A DNA stretch of 27,557 nucleotides from a virus. A program made the position numbers and the translations under genes. This document shows positions 21,370 to 27,557 of this stretch, one piece after another (positions within the stretch are counted from its first letter, which is position 1; each line of letters starts with the position of its first letter). The notes under the pieces were generated by a model. The model saw only the letters and a program-made list of their open reading frames with translations. It was not told the origin of the DNA and did no database searches. The DNA lies in IMG/VR virus record IMGVR_UViG_3300027851_000109, positions 1-27,557 of that record; one strand, given 5' to 3'.

Positions 21370-22781
21370 TGGCTGTCCCGTTCGGCGCATGGGGCCCTGA
21401 TCGCGACGGGGCCAGCGATGCCATCGAGGGCGCTGTGCCGCAGTCGGCGTCGACTGGCTTGGGCTATGGGCCGTTCCCCCAGCTTGTTGCTGCGTCAGGT
21501 GCGGCGGCGCTTCCCTCGGAGCCTCGTGGCATCATCTCGCTGGAGCGCAGCGACGGCACATGGTCGGTGTTTGCCGCAACGGGCACCACCATTGAGATGC
21601 TGGCGTCCGACTACTCGTGGACCGAGATCGAAAACACCCGCACCGTCCCAACCGGCTATGATGTCTCGTTTGCCCGGTTCGGCAAGTACCTCATCAACAC
21701 CGACACGTCCGATGGCATGAAGGCCTATGACGTGGATGCGGGCGGCACCAACAACGCGATTTCCGGGGCACCAGCGGCCCGGTTTGTGTTCCAGTGCAAC
21801 AACGTACTGTTCGCTCTCGGAACGTCCTCCAGCCCCCGCAGATTCGCAAACAGCGACATCGGCAGCCATACCCGATGGTCTGGTGGCGCGGCGGACGGCA
21901 AGACGCTTGAGGATGGCGGCAATCTGATCGGTGGCGCCGACCTCAAGAACGGCATGGCCGTGTTTTTCCAGCAGTTCGCTATCCGTGGCGTGCAATTCGG
22001 GACCGGCGCATCGACCTATTCTGTGGTCAAGATCGCAGACGGTCGCGGTTGCGCTGGCGCGAAGACCATTGCGGCGTTCGATGGCCGGGCGTTCTGGTGG
22101 GACACGGACGGGCCGTGGATGCTGTCCCCTGGCTCCGCCCCAGTGCCGATTGGGGCCGAAAAGATCAATCGTTGGGCAGAAAGCAGCATCGGGCGCGAAA
22201 ACTACGGGAATTTGCAGGCCACCGTTGACCCGGTGCGCAATCTGGTGATCTGGCGCATCGATGGTTCGCGCCTCTTGGCCTATAACTGGCTGCTGGGGGA
22301 GTTTTCGATCCTTCCTGCATCGACAGTCGCGCTGGCCCGTCTTGCCGCTCCAGCCGCAAGTATCAACAGCCTGTCAGGCACCATTGACGCGCTGGAAGGC
22401 TCTATTGACGATCTTGGCGGTGGCGGCGGAGCCCCGCAGCTTGGCGCTCTAAATTCGTCGCGCAAGTTTGCGCTGTTCAATGGCCCGAACATGGCGGCGA
22501 CACTGGAGACGGGGCGCATCATCAACCCCGTGACCGGCATTGTCGGCTGGGCCACCCCGATGGACGATTGCGCCACGGGAACGCTGCAAGTTGGCGTTGC
22601 GGATACCGCCAGCGAAACCACGACATGGAAGACTGGCGTTGCCAAGGTCGGTGCGGGCCGGGTGCCGTTGCGGGCGCGGGGGATGAACATCACGTTCCGC
22701 CGCAATATCCCTGCTGGCGCTGACTGGACCTATGCGAACGGCGTAGACAGCATTCAGGCAACCTCGGGTGGTCCGAAATGA
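21369..22781 (+). CDS. Tail hub/nozzle or P22 gp10-like stabilisation protein
   Basis: 470 aa, beta-rich with repeated blade-like segments (GIISLERSDGTWSVFAATGT, DVSFARFGKYLINTDTSDGM, RAFWWDTDGPWMLSPGSAPV, NLVIWRIDGSRLLAYNWLLG), consistent with a beta-propeller body. The P22 packaged-DNA stabilisation/tail nozzle proteins have this shape and this place after the adaptor. They plug and extend the short tail. The C-terminus is an Ig-like beta region (ITFRRNIPAGADWTY). Overlaps both neighbours. Confidence 0.6.
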   Translation: MAVPFGAWGPDRDGASDAIEGAVPQSASTGLGYGPFPQLVAASGAAALPSEPRGIISLERSDGTWSVFAATGTTIEMLASDYSWTEIENTRTVPTGYDVSFARFGKYLINTDTSDGMKAYDVDAGGTNNAISGAPAARFVFQCNNVLFALGTSSSPRRFANSDIGSHTRWSGGAADGKTLEDGGNLIGGADLKNGMAVFFQQFAIRGVQFGTGASTYSVVKIADGRGCAGAKTIAAFDGRAFWWDTDGPWMLSPGSAPVPIGAEKINRWAESSIGRENYGNLQATVDPVRNLVIWRIDGSRLLAYNWLLGEFSILPASTVALARLAAPAASINSLSGTIDALEGSIDDLGGGGGAPQLGALNSSRKFALFNGPNMAATLETGRIINPVTGIVGWATPMDDCATGTLQVGVADTASETTTWKTGVAKVGAGRVPLRARGMNITFRRNIPAGADWTYANGVDSIQATSGGPK

Positions 22782-23158
22782 CCCTTCTCCAAAGCCAGAT
22801 CAACCAGGTTGTCGAGGAAATCGCCGTCAAGGTGACGGGAAACACGGCGACCACGATTGTCAGCGGCGCTGCTGCCCCGGTGGACCCTTCCTCGTGGCTC
22901 GTGGCCAAGTTGCAGGTGAACGAGAACAACGGCTCTACGCCAAACCTGACCGTGGACCTTTATGACGTGGCCAATACGACGGCCTACTATCTGGGTTCTG
23001 GCGGCTCGACATGGGTCGTCAAAGCAGTCACGGCCAAGCAGTCCATCGAGTTTACCGATATCGTCGTCCCGGCGGGCTGGCTGTTGCGCGTGACCTCCAG
23101 CGATGCGGCGGGCCGGTTCGATGTGGTCGGCGTCAAGGCACGGCGTCTCGCTGGGTGA
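22778..23158 (+). CDS. Unknown beta-rich structural protein
   Basis: 126 aa. A helix (LLQSQINQVVEEIAVKVTGN) is followed by beta strands (WLVAKLQVNENNGSTPNLTV, SIEFTDIVVPAGWLLRVTSS). It starts with ATGA overlap on the preceding gene. Its stop overlaps the GTG of the repeat-coded ORF. Perhaps a small tail or decoration component. Confidence 0.55.
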   Translation: MTLLQSQINQVVEEIAVKVTGNTATTIVSGAAAPVDPSSWLVAKLQVNENNGSTPNLTVDLYDVANTTAYYLGSGGSTWVVKAVTAKQSIEFTDIVVPAGWLLRVTSSDAAGRFDVVGVKARRLAG

Positions 23159-23304
23159 ATAAATTGAATTTCCGATCGGCAAATCCGGCAAACCCGGCAA
23201 GCATTGATATTCCTAGTGTTTTTTGCTTTTTGGAATTTCCTGATTTTCCTGATTTTCCTGATTTTCCTGATTTTCCTGATTTTCCGGTCGGTAGGCTGAC
23301 ATGA
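23155..23304 (+). CDS. Repeat-coded 49-residue ORF with (FPD)n motif
   Basis: 49 aa starting with GTG (GTGA overlap) and ending with ATGA overlap on the next gene, as neighbouring true genes do. The sequence is low-complexity: ANPANPA near the start, then SIDIPSVFCFLEF and five FPD units followed by FPVGRLT. The DNA is AT-rich for this region and made of two 9-bp repeat arrays. No ribosome-binding site beyond the coupling. It may be a recently expanded, poorly constrained peptide or non-coding. Confidence 0.4.
   Translation: MNKLNFRSANPANPASIDIPSVFCFLEFPDFPDFPDFPDFPDFPVGRLT
23178..23204 (+). repeat. 9-bp tandem repeat, three CGGCAA-type units
   Basis: CGGCAAATC, CGGCAAACC, CGGCAAGCA in direct succession. 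The unit length equals that of the TTTCCTGAT array 32 bases downstream, so both keep the same reading frame (ANP and FPD units). Confidence 0.85.
23236..23285 (+). repeat. 9-bp tandem repeat, five TTTCCTGAT units
   Basis: Perfect units start at 23236, 23245, 23254, 23263 and 23272, with a partial TTTCC at 23281. On the plus strand they encode FPD; on the minus strand one frame reads GKS. The array is AT-rich and has no spacer structure, so it is not CRISPR. Likely slippage-prone. Confidence 0.97.
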
Positions 23305-23606
23305 CGTTCCTGCCACCCATCGGCATCATCCGGGCAGGCGTCCGGGTGATGATCCGCCTTGAGGCTTACGAAGACAACGGGGCGGTTATCTGCCTCATCC
23401 ATACCCTGAGCGGCAAGATATCGCTTCCTCCCAGAAAGTGGGTGCGCGCCGTTCGCGACGAAATCACCAAACTGGAACGCATAGCGAAGTCGTCCGGGTG
23501 CGCAGAGATGCGGATCGAGGGCAGGGACTGGTCGCGTGTGCTCCGGGGATTGAACTACCAGCCTTGGCCGGAAGGCGAAGGGCACGGGCTACGAAAGGCG
23601 CTTTGA
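23301..23606 (+). CDS. Unknown protein in the tail/ejection region
   Basis: 101 aa. MTFLPPIGIIRAGVRVMIRL, then a central KISLPPRKWVRAVRDEITKLERIAKS and the end MRIEGRDWSRVLRGLNYQPW. The end resembles the position of small GNAT-like or tail-completion proteins (a conserved R-EGR-W-R-L---Y pattern), but there is not enough for a call. ATGA overlap with the repeat-coded ORF. Confidence 0.55.
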   Translation: MTFLPPIGIIRAGVRVMIRLEAYEDNGAVICLIHTLSGKISLPPRKWVRAVRDEITKLERIAKSSGCAEMRIEGRDWSRVLRGLNYQPWPEGEGHGLRKAL

Positions 23607-23609
23607 CCG

Positions 23610-24290
23610 ATGGGCTCCAGCAACAATACCACCACGACCAAGTCCAGCTCGAAGGCGGTCAACACCGCCGTCGACAAGCTGGCAAGCGGGCTCAGCAACT
23701 CGTATTCACAGGGCCAGTCGCTGTACCAGGCACCGAGCGCGAACACGACGCAGGGTTGGCAGGCCTCGTTGGCAGCGGCAAACAACCCTGCATTTTCGCA
23801 GGGCCTCGCTGGCGCCATGACCAGTTTTGGCAACCGGGCGGCCGGCAACGAACTGGGGATGCAAGATCCCGGCTATGCCACGCTTCGGGCCAAGCTCGAA
23901 AACGACGTGATGCGGTCGACCAACACCGCGTTTAACGAATCTGGCCTGTTCGGATCGGACAGCAACCAGAAGGCAGCGGCAAGCGGTCTGGCGGACAGCC
24001 TCGGCGCACTTGACTATCAGCAATATTCCAACTCGCTGGACCGCCAGTCCTCGGCTGCTGCCATGCTCCCGCAACTGTTCTCGGCGGGTCAACTCCCGGC
24101 GTCGATCCAACAGAGCATCGGCGCGGCACAGGACGCAGACGCAGCGGCGAAGGCAGCGGGGCCGACCGACTATCTGGCAAAGCTGTCCAGCGTCATGGCG
24201 GGGCAGGCGGGCGCCGCTGGCACGTCGACAAGTCAGCCCTCAACCCCGCTCTGGCAGACGCTGCTGGGGCTGGGCGTTTCGGCACTGTAA
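23610..24290 (+). CDS. Probable internal virion (ejection) protein
   Basis: 226 aa. A Ser/Thr/Asn-rich start (SSNNTTTTKSSSKAVNTAVD), then GYATLRAKLENDVMRSTNTA and ESGLFGSDSNQKAAASGLAD, and an Ala/Gly-rich helical end. This type of small, helical, Gln/Ala/Ser-rich protein precedes the large ejection proteins in alphaproteobacterial podoviruses. It is probably carried in the head and injected with DNA. Family-level homology is moderate. Confidence 0.55.
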   Translation: MGSSNNTTTTKSSSKAVNTAVDKLASGLSNSYSQGQSLYQAPSANTTQGWQASLAAANNPAFSQGLAGAMTSFGNRAAGNELGMQDPGYATLRAKLENDVMRSTNTAFNESGLFGSDSNQKAAASGLADSLGALDYQQYSNSLDRQSSAAAMLPQLFSAGQLPASIQQSIGAAQDADAAAKAAGPTDYLAKLSSVMAGQAGAAGTSTSQPSTPLWQTLLGLGVSAL

Positions 24291-24302
24291 GGAGCTAACA
24301 CG

Positions 24303-25223
24303 ATGGGCCTTGCTGAACTCCTTCTGGGCAAAGACAACGCGTTTGCGCAGTGGGCTGGGAACAACCAGAATTACCTTGGCGCGCTTGGTGCCGGCATCGG
24401 CTCGGGGCAGAACATCCAGAGCGGGCTTTCCAACGGGCTCCAGATGGTCCCGCAGGCCAAGCAGATGGACCTTGAGGCCCGGCGCCAGCGTGAGGCCGAT
24501 GCCAAGGTGCTGGCCCAGACCAACGCTACGCAGGCATGGTTGCAGCAGAACCACCCCGATCTTGCGCAGATGGTCGAGGCCGGTATGCCGGTGGGTGAGG
24601 CATGGAACATCGCAACGGAGCGGATGTCGCCGAAGGGCGGGGGCGAACCCTTCACACTTTCGCCGGGGCAGGTTCGGTATGGCCCAAATGGTGAAGTCGT
24701 AGCGTCGGCGGGACCGGAGCCGCAGGACCCAAAGGAACTGTTCGGCTTTGAAAAAGACTTGTCGTCACAGTACCTCGGAACCGACCCGGTAAAGACATAT
24801 CAGGTCGTACGAAACGGCTTTGAGAAGGTTCGCGCGAGCGCAAATACCGACTCTGGCCCCGGCGATATGTCGATGATCTTTGCCTACATGAAAATGCTCG
24901 ACCCGACTTCTGTCGTGAGGGAAGGCGAGTTCGCGACCGCTGAAAACTCAGGCGGTGTGAGCCAGACCGTTTCCAACCTTTACAACAGGATACTAACTGG
25001 CGAACGGCTGACCCCTGAATTGCGCAAACAGTTTCTTGCGGCGGCTGAGCAGCTTTACGCTGAGGCGGCGAAGAACGTGGGCGACATCAATTCACAGTAC
25101 AGTTCGCGGGCCAGTGAGTGGGGCGTTGACCCCACCCGCTTCATCATCGCCCCGGAAGTCTATGGCCCGGTGGGCAGCGGTGGTGACATAGATAGTCTCG
25201 TGAACAAGTATCTGGGGCAGTAG
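24303..25223 (+). CDS. Probable internal virion/DNA ejection protein
   Basis: 306 aa, AAGGAG upstream. The first third is amphipathic and Gln/Gly-rich (GAGIGSGQNIQSGLSNGLQM, QAKQMDLEARRQREADAKVL). The centre holds DMSMIFAYMKMLDPTSVVREGEFATAENSG followed by YNRILTGERLTPELRKQFLA, a segment conserved in phage internal and ejection proteins. No catalytic motif is visible. Follows the small internal protein and precedes a split ejection gene. Confidence 0.6.
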   Translation: MGLAELLLGKDNAFAQWAGNNQNYLGALGAGIGSGQNIQSGLSNGLQMVPQAKQMDLEARRQREADAKVLAQTNATQAWLQQNHPDLAQMVEAGMPVGEAWNIATERMSPKGGGEPFTLSPGQVRYGPNGEVVASAGPEPQDPKELFGFEKDLSSQYLGTDPVKTYQVVRNGFEKVRASANTDSGPGDMSMIFAYMKMLDPTSVVREGEFATAENSGGVSQTVSNLYNRILTGERLTPELRKQFLAAAEQLYAEAAKNVGDINSQYSSRASEWGVDPTRFIIAPEVYGPVGSGGDIDSLVNKYLGQ

Positions 25224-25676
25224 ATGGCAACCCTGGAACAAATCGAGCAGGCACTTCGCGCAGCCGATGCGGCTGGCAATGTTGAGGACGCCCGCGCGCT
25301 GGCGCAGGCTTATCGGGAAATGCAGGCTAAGGTCCGGGTCACGCCGTCACAAAATGGACCATCTTCTCAGCCGCCGAAAGGACTCAAGCCGGGCTCTCGC
25401 GAATATGCGGATTGGGCTGCTGCCGAAACTCGCGCAGGCAGGAAAGTGCCACGGGTTAGCGAAGCGCCGCCAGAGTGGGTTGATCCTGCTTCCGGCATAG
25501 AAGGCAAGTTTACGGCTGGCTACACTTCGTTCCTTAACGGCGTGCCGATTGCCGGGCCGTCGATCCTGGCGGGCGCAGAAAACCTCCGCGCGGCGGTGCA
25601 GGGGGTGCCTGTCGAGGACGTTCAGTATGAAACGCGCCGCGCACAGGAAGCGAACCCGATCTCGACTCTGCATTGA
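25224..25676 (+). CDS. N-terminal piece of a split ejection-type protein
   Basis: 150 aa. A helical start (TLEQIEQALRAADAAGNVED, ARALAQAYREMQAKV) common to phage ejection and injection proteins, a Pro-rich linker, then AGYTSFLNGVPIAGPSILAG and the end TRRAQEANPISTLH. In related proteins a long Gly/Ala-rich hydrophobic segment normally follows such a sequence; here the frame stops at 25674. The next gene supplies what looks like the C-terminal part in a different frame. Probably a truncated half of one gene; it could still be a functional two-part protein. Confidence 0.6.
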   Translation: MATLEQIEQALRAADAAGNVEDARALAQAYREMQAKVRVTPSQNGPSSQPPKGLKPGSREYADWAAAETRAGRKVPRVSEAPPEWVDPASGIEGKFTAGYTSFLNGVPIAGPSILAGAENLRAAVQGVPVEDVQYETRRAQEANPISTLH

Positions 25677-25687
25677 CCGGGACGACG

Positions 25688-26977
25688 GTGCCTAAGCAGG
25701 CACGCGTGGCGGGCCGGGCGCTAAAGGATGACCAGATCCCGGCGTCCCAGATCGCCCAGCGTCTACAGGCGCTCGGCCCGGATGGCATGCTGATGGACCT
25801 CGGGCCGAACTTGCAGTCTCAGGCCGGCGCCCTTGCCGCCGTGCCGGGGCCTGCGCAGAAGACCGTTCGGGAAGCCGTCGAAAATCGGGTTGCTGCCGCA
25901 CCCTCGCGTGTAGCGAACGACGTTGCGCAGACGGTAGGCAATGGCCCCGATATCGAGACACTCAAGCAGGCCATCACTCAACAGCAGAAGCAGGCAGCAA
26001 AGCCGCTCTACGATGCCATCCGCAACGTTCCCGTAGACGTGACCAAGGGCAATTTTGGCTTTGTGTTGGCTACCCCGATGGGCAAGGCGGCGCTGAAGAA
26101 CGCCATCGACCTTGCCGCGAATGACGGCGTGGTGTTCAGCAACACCGGCATGACCGCCGGGATGATCGACTATACCAAACAGGCGCTTGACGACATTGCC
26201 AAAGAGGCATTTCGGCAGGGAAAGGACAATGTAGGCAGGCAGGCCTCGGAGTTGGCTCGCGTTCTCCGAACTGAGGCCGACAAGGTGGTTCCGGGATACA
26301 AGCAGGCGCGCGAGGCGTTTGCTGGCCCGGCTGCGATCAAGGATGCCATTGACGAAGGCGCAACCGTCTTCTCCAAGGACATTTCGCCAGACCAGTTGCG
26401 CCGCTCATGGTCTGGAATGAGTGTCAGCGAGCAGGACGCTTACATTCAGGGCGTGCAGGCTTCACTGGAAGCGCAACTTGGCAATGCGGTCAACGATGTC
26501 GCATCGCTGCGCAACATGTTCAAGAAGGGCTGGAACGAGGAGAAGCTTCGCATCATCTTGGGCAAGGACATTGCCGACGATCTGCTGAAGCGCATCGACC
26601 GTGAATTGCTATTCGGGAACACGACGAACGTGGTCGCTCGCAACAGCGAAACGGCACGCCGTACAGCGTCTATGTCCGAAGTGGCGCCTGAACAGGCCGA
26701 CTTGCGACAAGTCAATCTGGTCGGCGGCATCTTGGCGGCGTTCAATGCCGCGCGAGGGGCGGTTGCGCAAAAGCTACGCGGCAACGCCAACCAGGAACTC
26801 GCCAAGCTCTTGACGACCAAGACGGGGCAGATGACACCGGAAATGGTGCAGATGCTCTATCGCGGAACTCAGGCGATGAAGCCGTCTTTGCTGGCCCCCG
26901 GCGCGGCTATTCCGGCCATCAATGGCATGGGGCCTGAAAAACGGAAGCCTCTAGAGATCACGGTGCGCGGGAACTAG
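25688..26977 (+). CDS. C-terminal piece of a split ejection-type protein
   Basis: 429 aa from GTG 25688 (a TTG at 25673 overlaps the preceding stop). IAQRLQALGPDGMLMDLGPN and LQSQAGALAAVPGPAQKTVR are the typical C-terminal-domain beginning of large phage ejection/internal proteins. The rest is helical (AIKDAIDEGATVFSKDISPD, LRNMFKKGWNEEKLRIILGK). There is no strong ribosome-binding site, which fits a gene broken off its own N-terminus. The stop TAG shares CTAG (26974-26977) with the stop of a minus-strand gene. Confidence 0.6.
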   Translation: MPKQARVAGRALKDDQIPASQIAQRLQALGPDGMLMDLGPNLQSQAGALAAVPGPAQKTVREAVENRVAAAPSRVANDVAQTVGNGPDIETLKQAITQQQKQAAKPLYDAIRNVPVDVTKGNFGFVLATPMGKAALKNAIDLAANDGVVFSNTGMTAGMIDYTKQALDDIAKEAFRQGKDNVGRQASELARVLRTEADKVVPGYKQAREAFAGPAAIKDAIDEGATVFSKDISPDQLRRSWSGMSVSEQDAYIQGVQASLEAQLGNAVNDVASLRNMFKKGWNEEKLRIILGKDIADDLLKRIDRELLFGNTTNVVARNSETARRTASMSEVAPEQADLRQVNLVGGILAAFNAARGAVAQKLRGNANQELAKLLTTKTGQMTPEMVQMLYRGTQAMKPSLLAPGAAIPAINGMGPEKRKPLEITVRGN

Positions 26978-27219
26978 TCCCGGAAAGTGCTGCGTAGCAT
27001 CCAGCCGACCAAAAACGCCACCACTGCGGCGCCACAAAAAAGATACTCCGCAGACAGTTCGTATCTGACCGAAAATGTCCACCAGAGGGCGCCGGTTAGC
27101 AGCAGCGCCATGACCAAGGGCAATTTAGGGTCGTCCTTGTGGCTCCAGGGCAACCGCCAGCGCCACCCCTTCGGCTTCCGCTCGGAATAGTCGCCGGGCT
27201 CAAGATCAATGTGAGGCAT
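26974..27219 (-). CDS. Two-span membrane protein on the minus strand (moron candidate)
   Basis: 81 aa, start ATG 27219 with AAGGAGG four bases upstream. A basic N-terminus (ERKPKGWRWRLPWSHKDDPK) is followed by two predicted spans (LPLVMALLLTGALWWTFSV and YLFCGAAVVAFLVGWML). All neighbouring genes run on the plus strand, so this is an independently expressed unit, as are many superinfection-exclusion or lysogenic-conversion genes. A holin is an alternative by size, but holins are rarely antiparallel. No family recognised. Confidence 0.65.
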   Translation of the reverse strand: MPHIDLEPGDYSERKPKGWRWRLPWSHKDDPKLPLVMALLLTGALWWTFSVRYELSAEYLFCGAAVVAFLVGWMLRSTFRD

Positions 27220-27258
27220 CTGGCCTCCTTACCACCAACTCGCATCACCTTCCAGACG

Positions 27259-27286
27259 GCGGCTCTCGCGGGCCGCTTTTTCTTTT
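27259..27286 (+). terminator. Intrinsic terminator (plus strand)
   Basis: GCGGCTC (27259-27265) pairs with GGGCCGC (27270-27276), one G-U, TCGC loop, followed by TTTTTCTTTT. It is the strongest terminator in the window. It stops plus-strand reading from the ejection genes upstream of the gene beginning at 27299, and shields it from the minus-strand gene's promoter region. Confidence 0.8.
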
Positions 27287-27298
27287 GGAGTACGGCCT

Positions 27299-27557
27299 AT
27301 GGCTTCTGAATCCGAAAAGGCACTGGCCGCTCAGTACGGCGGCAACGGGCCGTTGTTCATGCCCCCGACGCGCGTCCAAGACCTTTATGCCGGGATCTAC
27401 CCCAACGCGGCGCCGCGCACGAACCCGCTGGCCCCGTCGCAGGGCGGAAGCTGGCCGACAACGCAGCCGCAGCGCCCGCGTGCCACGGCCCTTTCTCCCC
27501 AGAACTACAATCCGACCGTGCCGCCGCAGATCCCGAACGATCCGAACCGGTTGGCTT
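27299..27557 (+). CDS. Proline-rich virion-region protein, 3' end beyond the window
   Basis: 86 codons visible, ATG 27299 with GGAG upstream, right after the terminator. It starts ASESEKALAAQYGGNGPLFM and becomes proline- and asparagine-rich (PNAAPRTNPLAPSQGGSWPT, PRATALSPQNYNPTVPPQIP). It could be the beginning of a larger internal or tail protein; nothing specific can be assigned from this part. Expression must come from read-through or its own promoter. Confidence 0.6.
   Translation, partial: MASESEKALAAQYGGNGPLFMPPTRVQDLYAGIYPNAAPRTNPLAPSQGGSWPTTQPQRPRATALSPQNYNPTVPPQIPNDPNRLA

Noticed and set aside
23236-23285. Possible CRISPR or iteron origin.
   Set aside because: Repeat unit is 9 bp without spacers and lies in the tail-gene region, far from the replication genes; an iteron role cannot be excluded but has no support.

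Overview
The window looks like most of a temperate, short-tailed (podovirus-like) phage or prophage of an alphaproteobacterium. The DNA is GC-rich. One early protein resembles the alphaproteobacterial GapR/DUF2312 family. The late genes run terminase, portal, scaffold, capsid, adaptor, tail and DNA-ejection proteins, with no tape-measure or tail-tube gene in the visible part. No integrase, lysis cassette or tRNA is visible, and both ends are cut inside genes. The host genus cannot be told from this sequence.

Layout. (1) 1-1440, minus strand: a lysogeny operon with a cI/LexA-like repressor followed by a HicA-HicB toxin-antitoxin pair. (2) 1441-1535: the divergent control region with inverted-repeat operator candidates. 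(3) 1536-8897, plus strand: early genes, tightly packed with ATGA/GTGA stop-start overlaps. They include a Cro-like regulator, a GapR-like protein, two tiny membrane peptides, two DNA methyltransferases (one with an in-frame 4 x 39 bp repeat), a protein with a DnaA domain IV-like motif, a DUF1376 protein and many small unknowns. (4) 8894-8978: a TTGACA promoter-like site followed at once by an intrinsic terminator, arranged like a late promoter with an antitermination target. (5) 9038-27557: the virion genes (small and large terminase, portal, head fibre, scaffold, major capsid, SU10-like adaptor, P22 gp10-like protein and ejection-type proteins).

The most unusual content is RNA-level. The early gap at 2235-2510 starts with two abutting stem-loops whose apical loops read TCTCCCTCC and CCTCCTCCC, the anti-Shine-Dalgarno loop motif of alphaproteobacterial cuckoo (CcsR-type) small RNAs. 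A long hairpin and an intrinsic terminator follow. A second gap at 6124-6696 folds into about a dozen consecutive hairpins and contains a duplicated module; I do not recognise it as any known RNA class. The major capsid gene is split after its fifth codon by an 816-bp group I intron (17652-18467) that carries an HNH homing endonuclease.

Other oddities are a 49-residue ORF made of 9-bp repeats (23155-23304), an ejection-protein gene that appears broken and internally deleted near 25670, and a minus-strand membrane-protein gene (26974-27219) inserted in the late operon with a terminator next to it.
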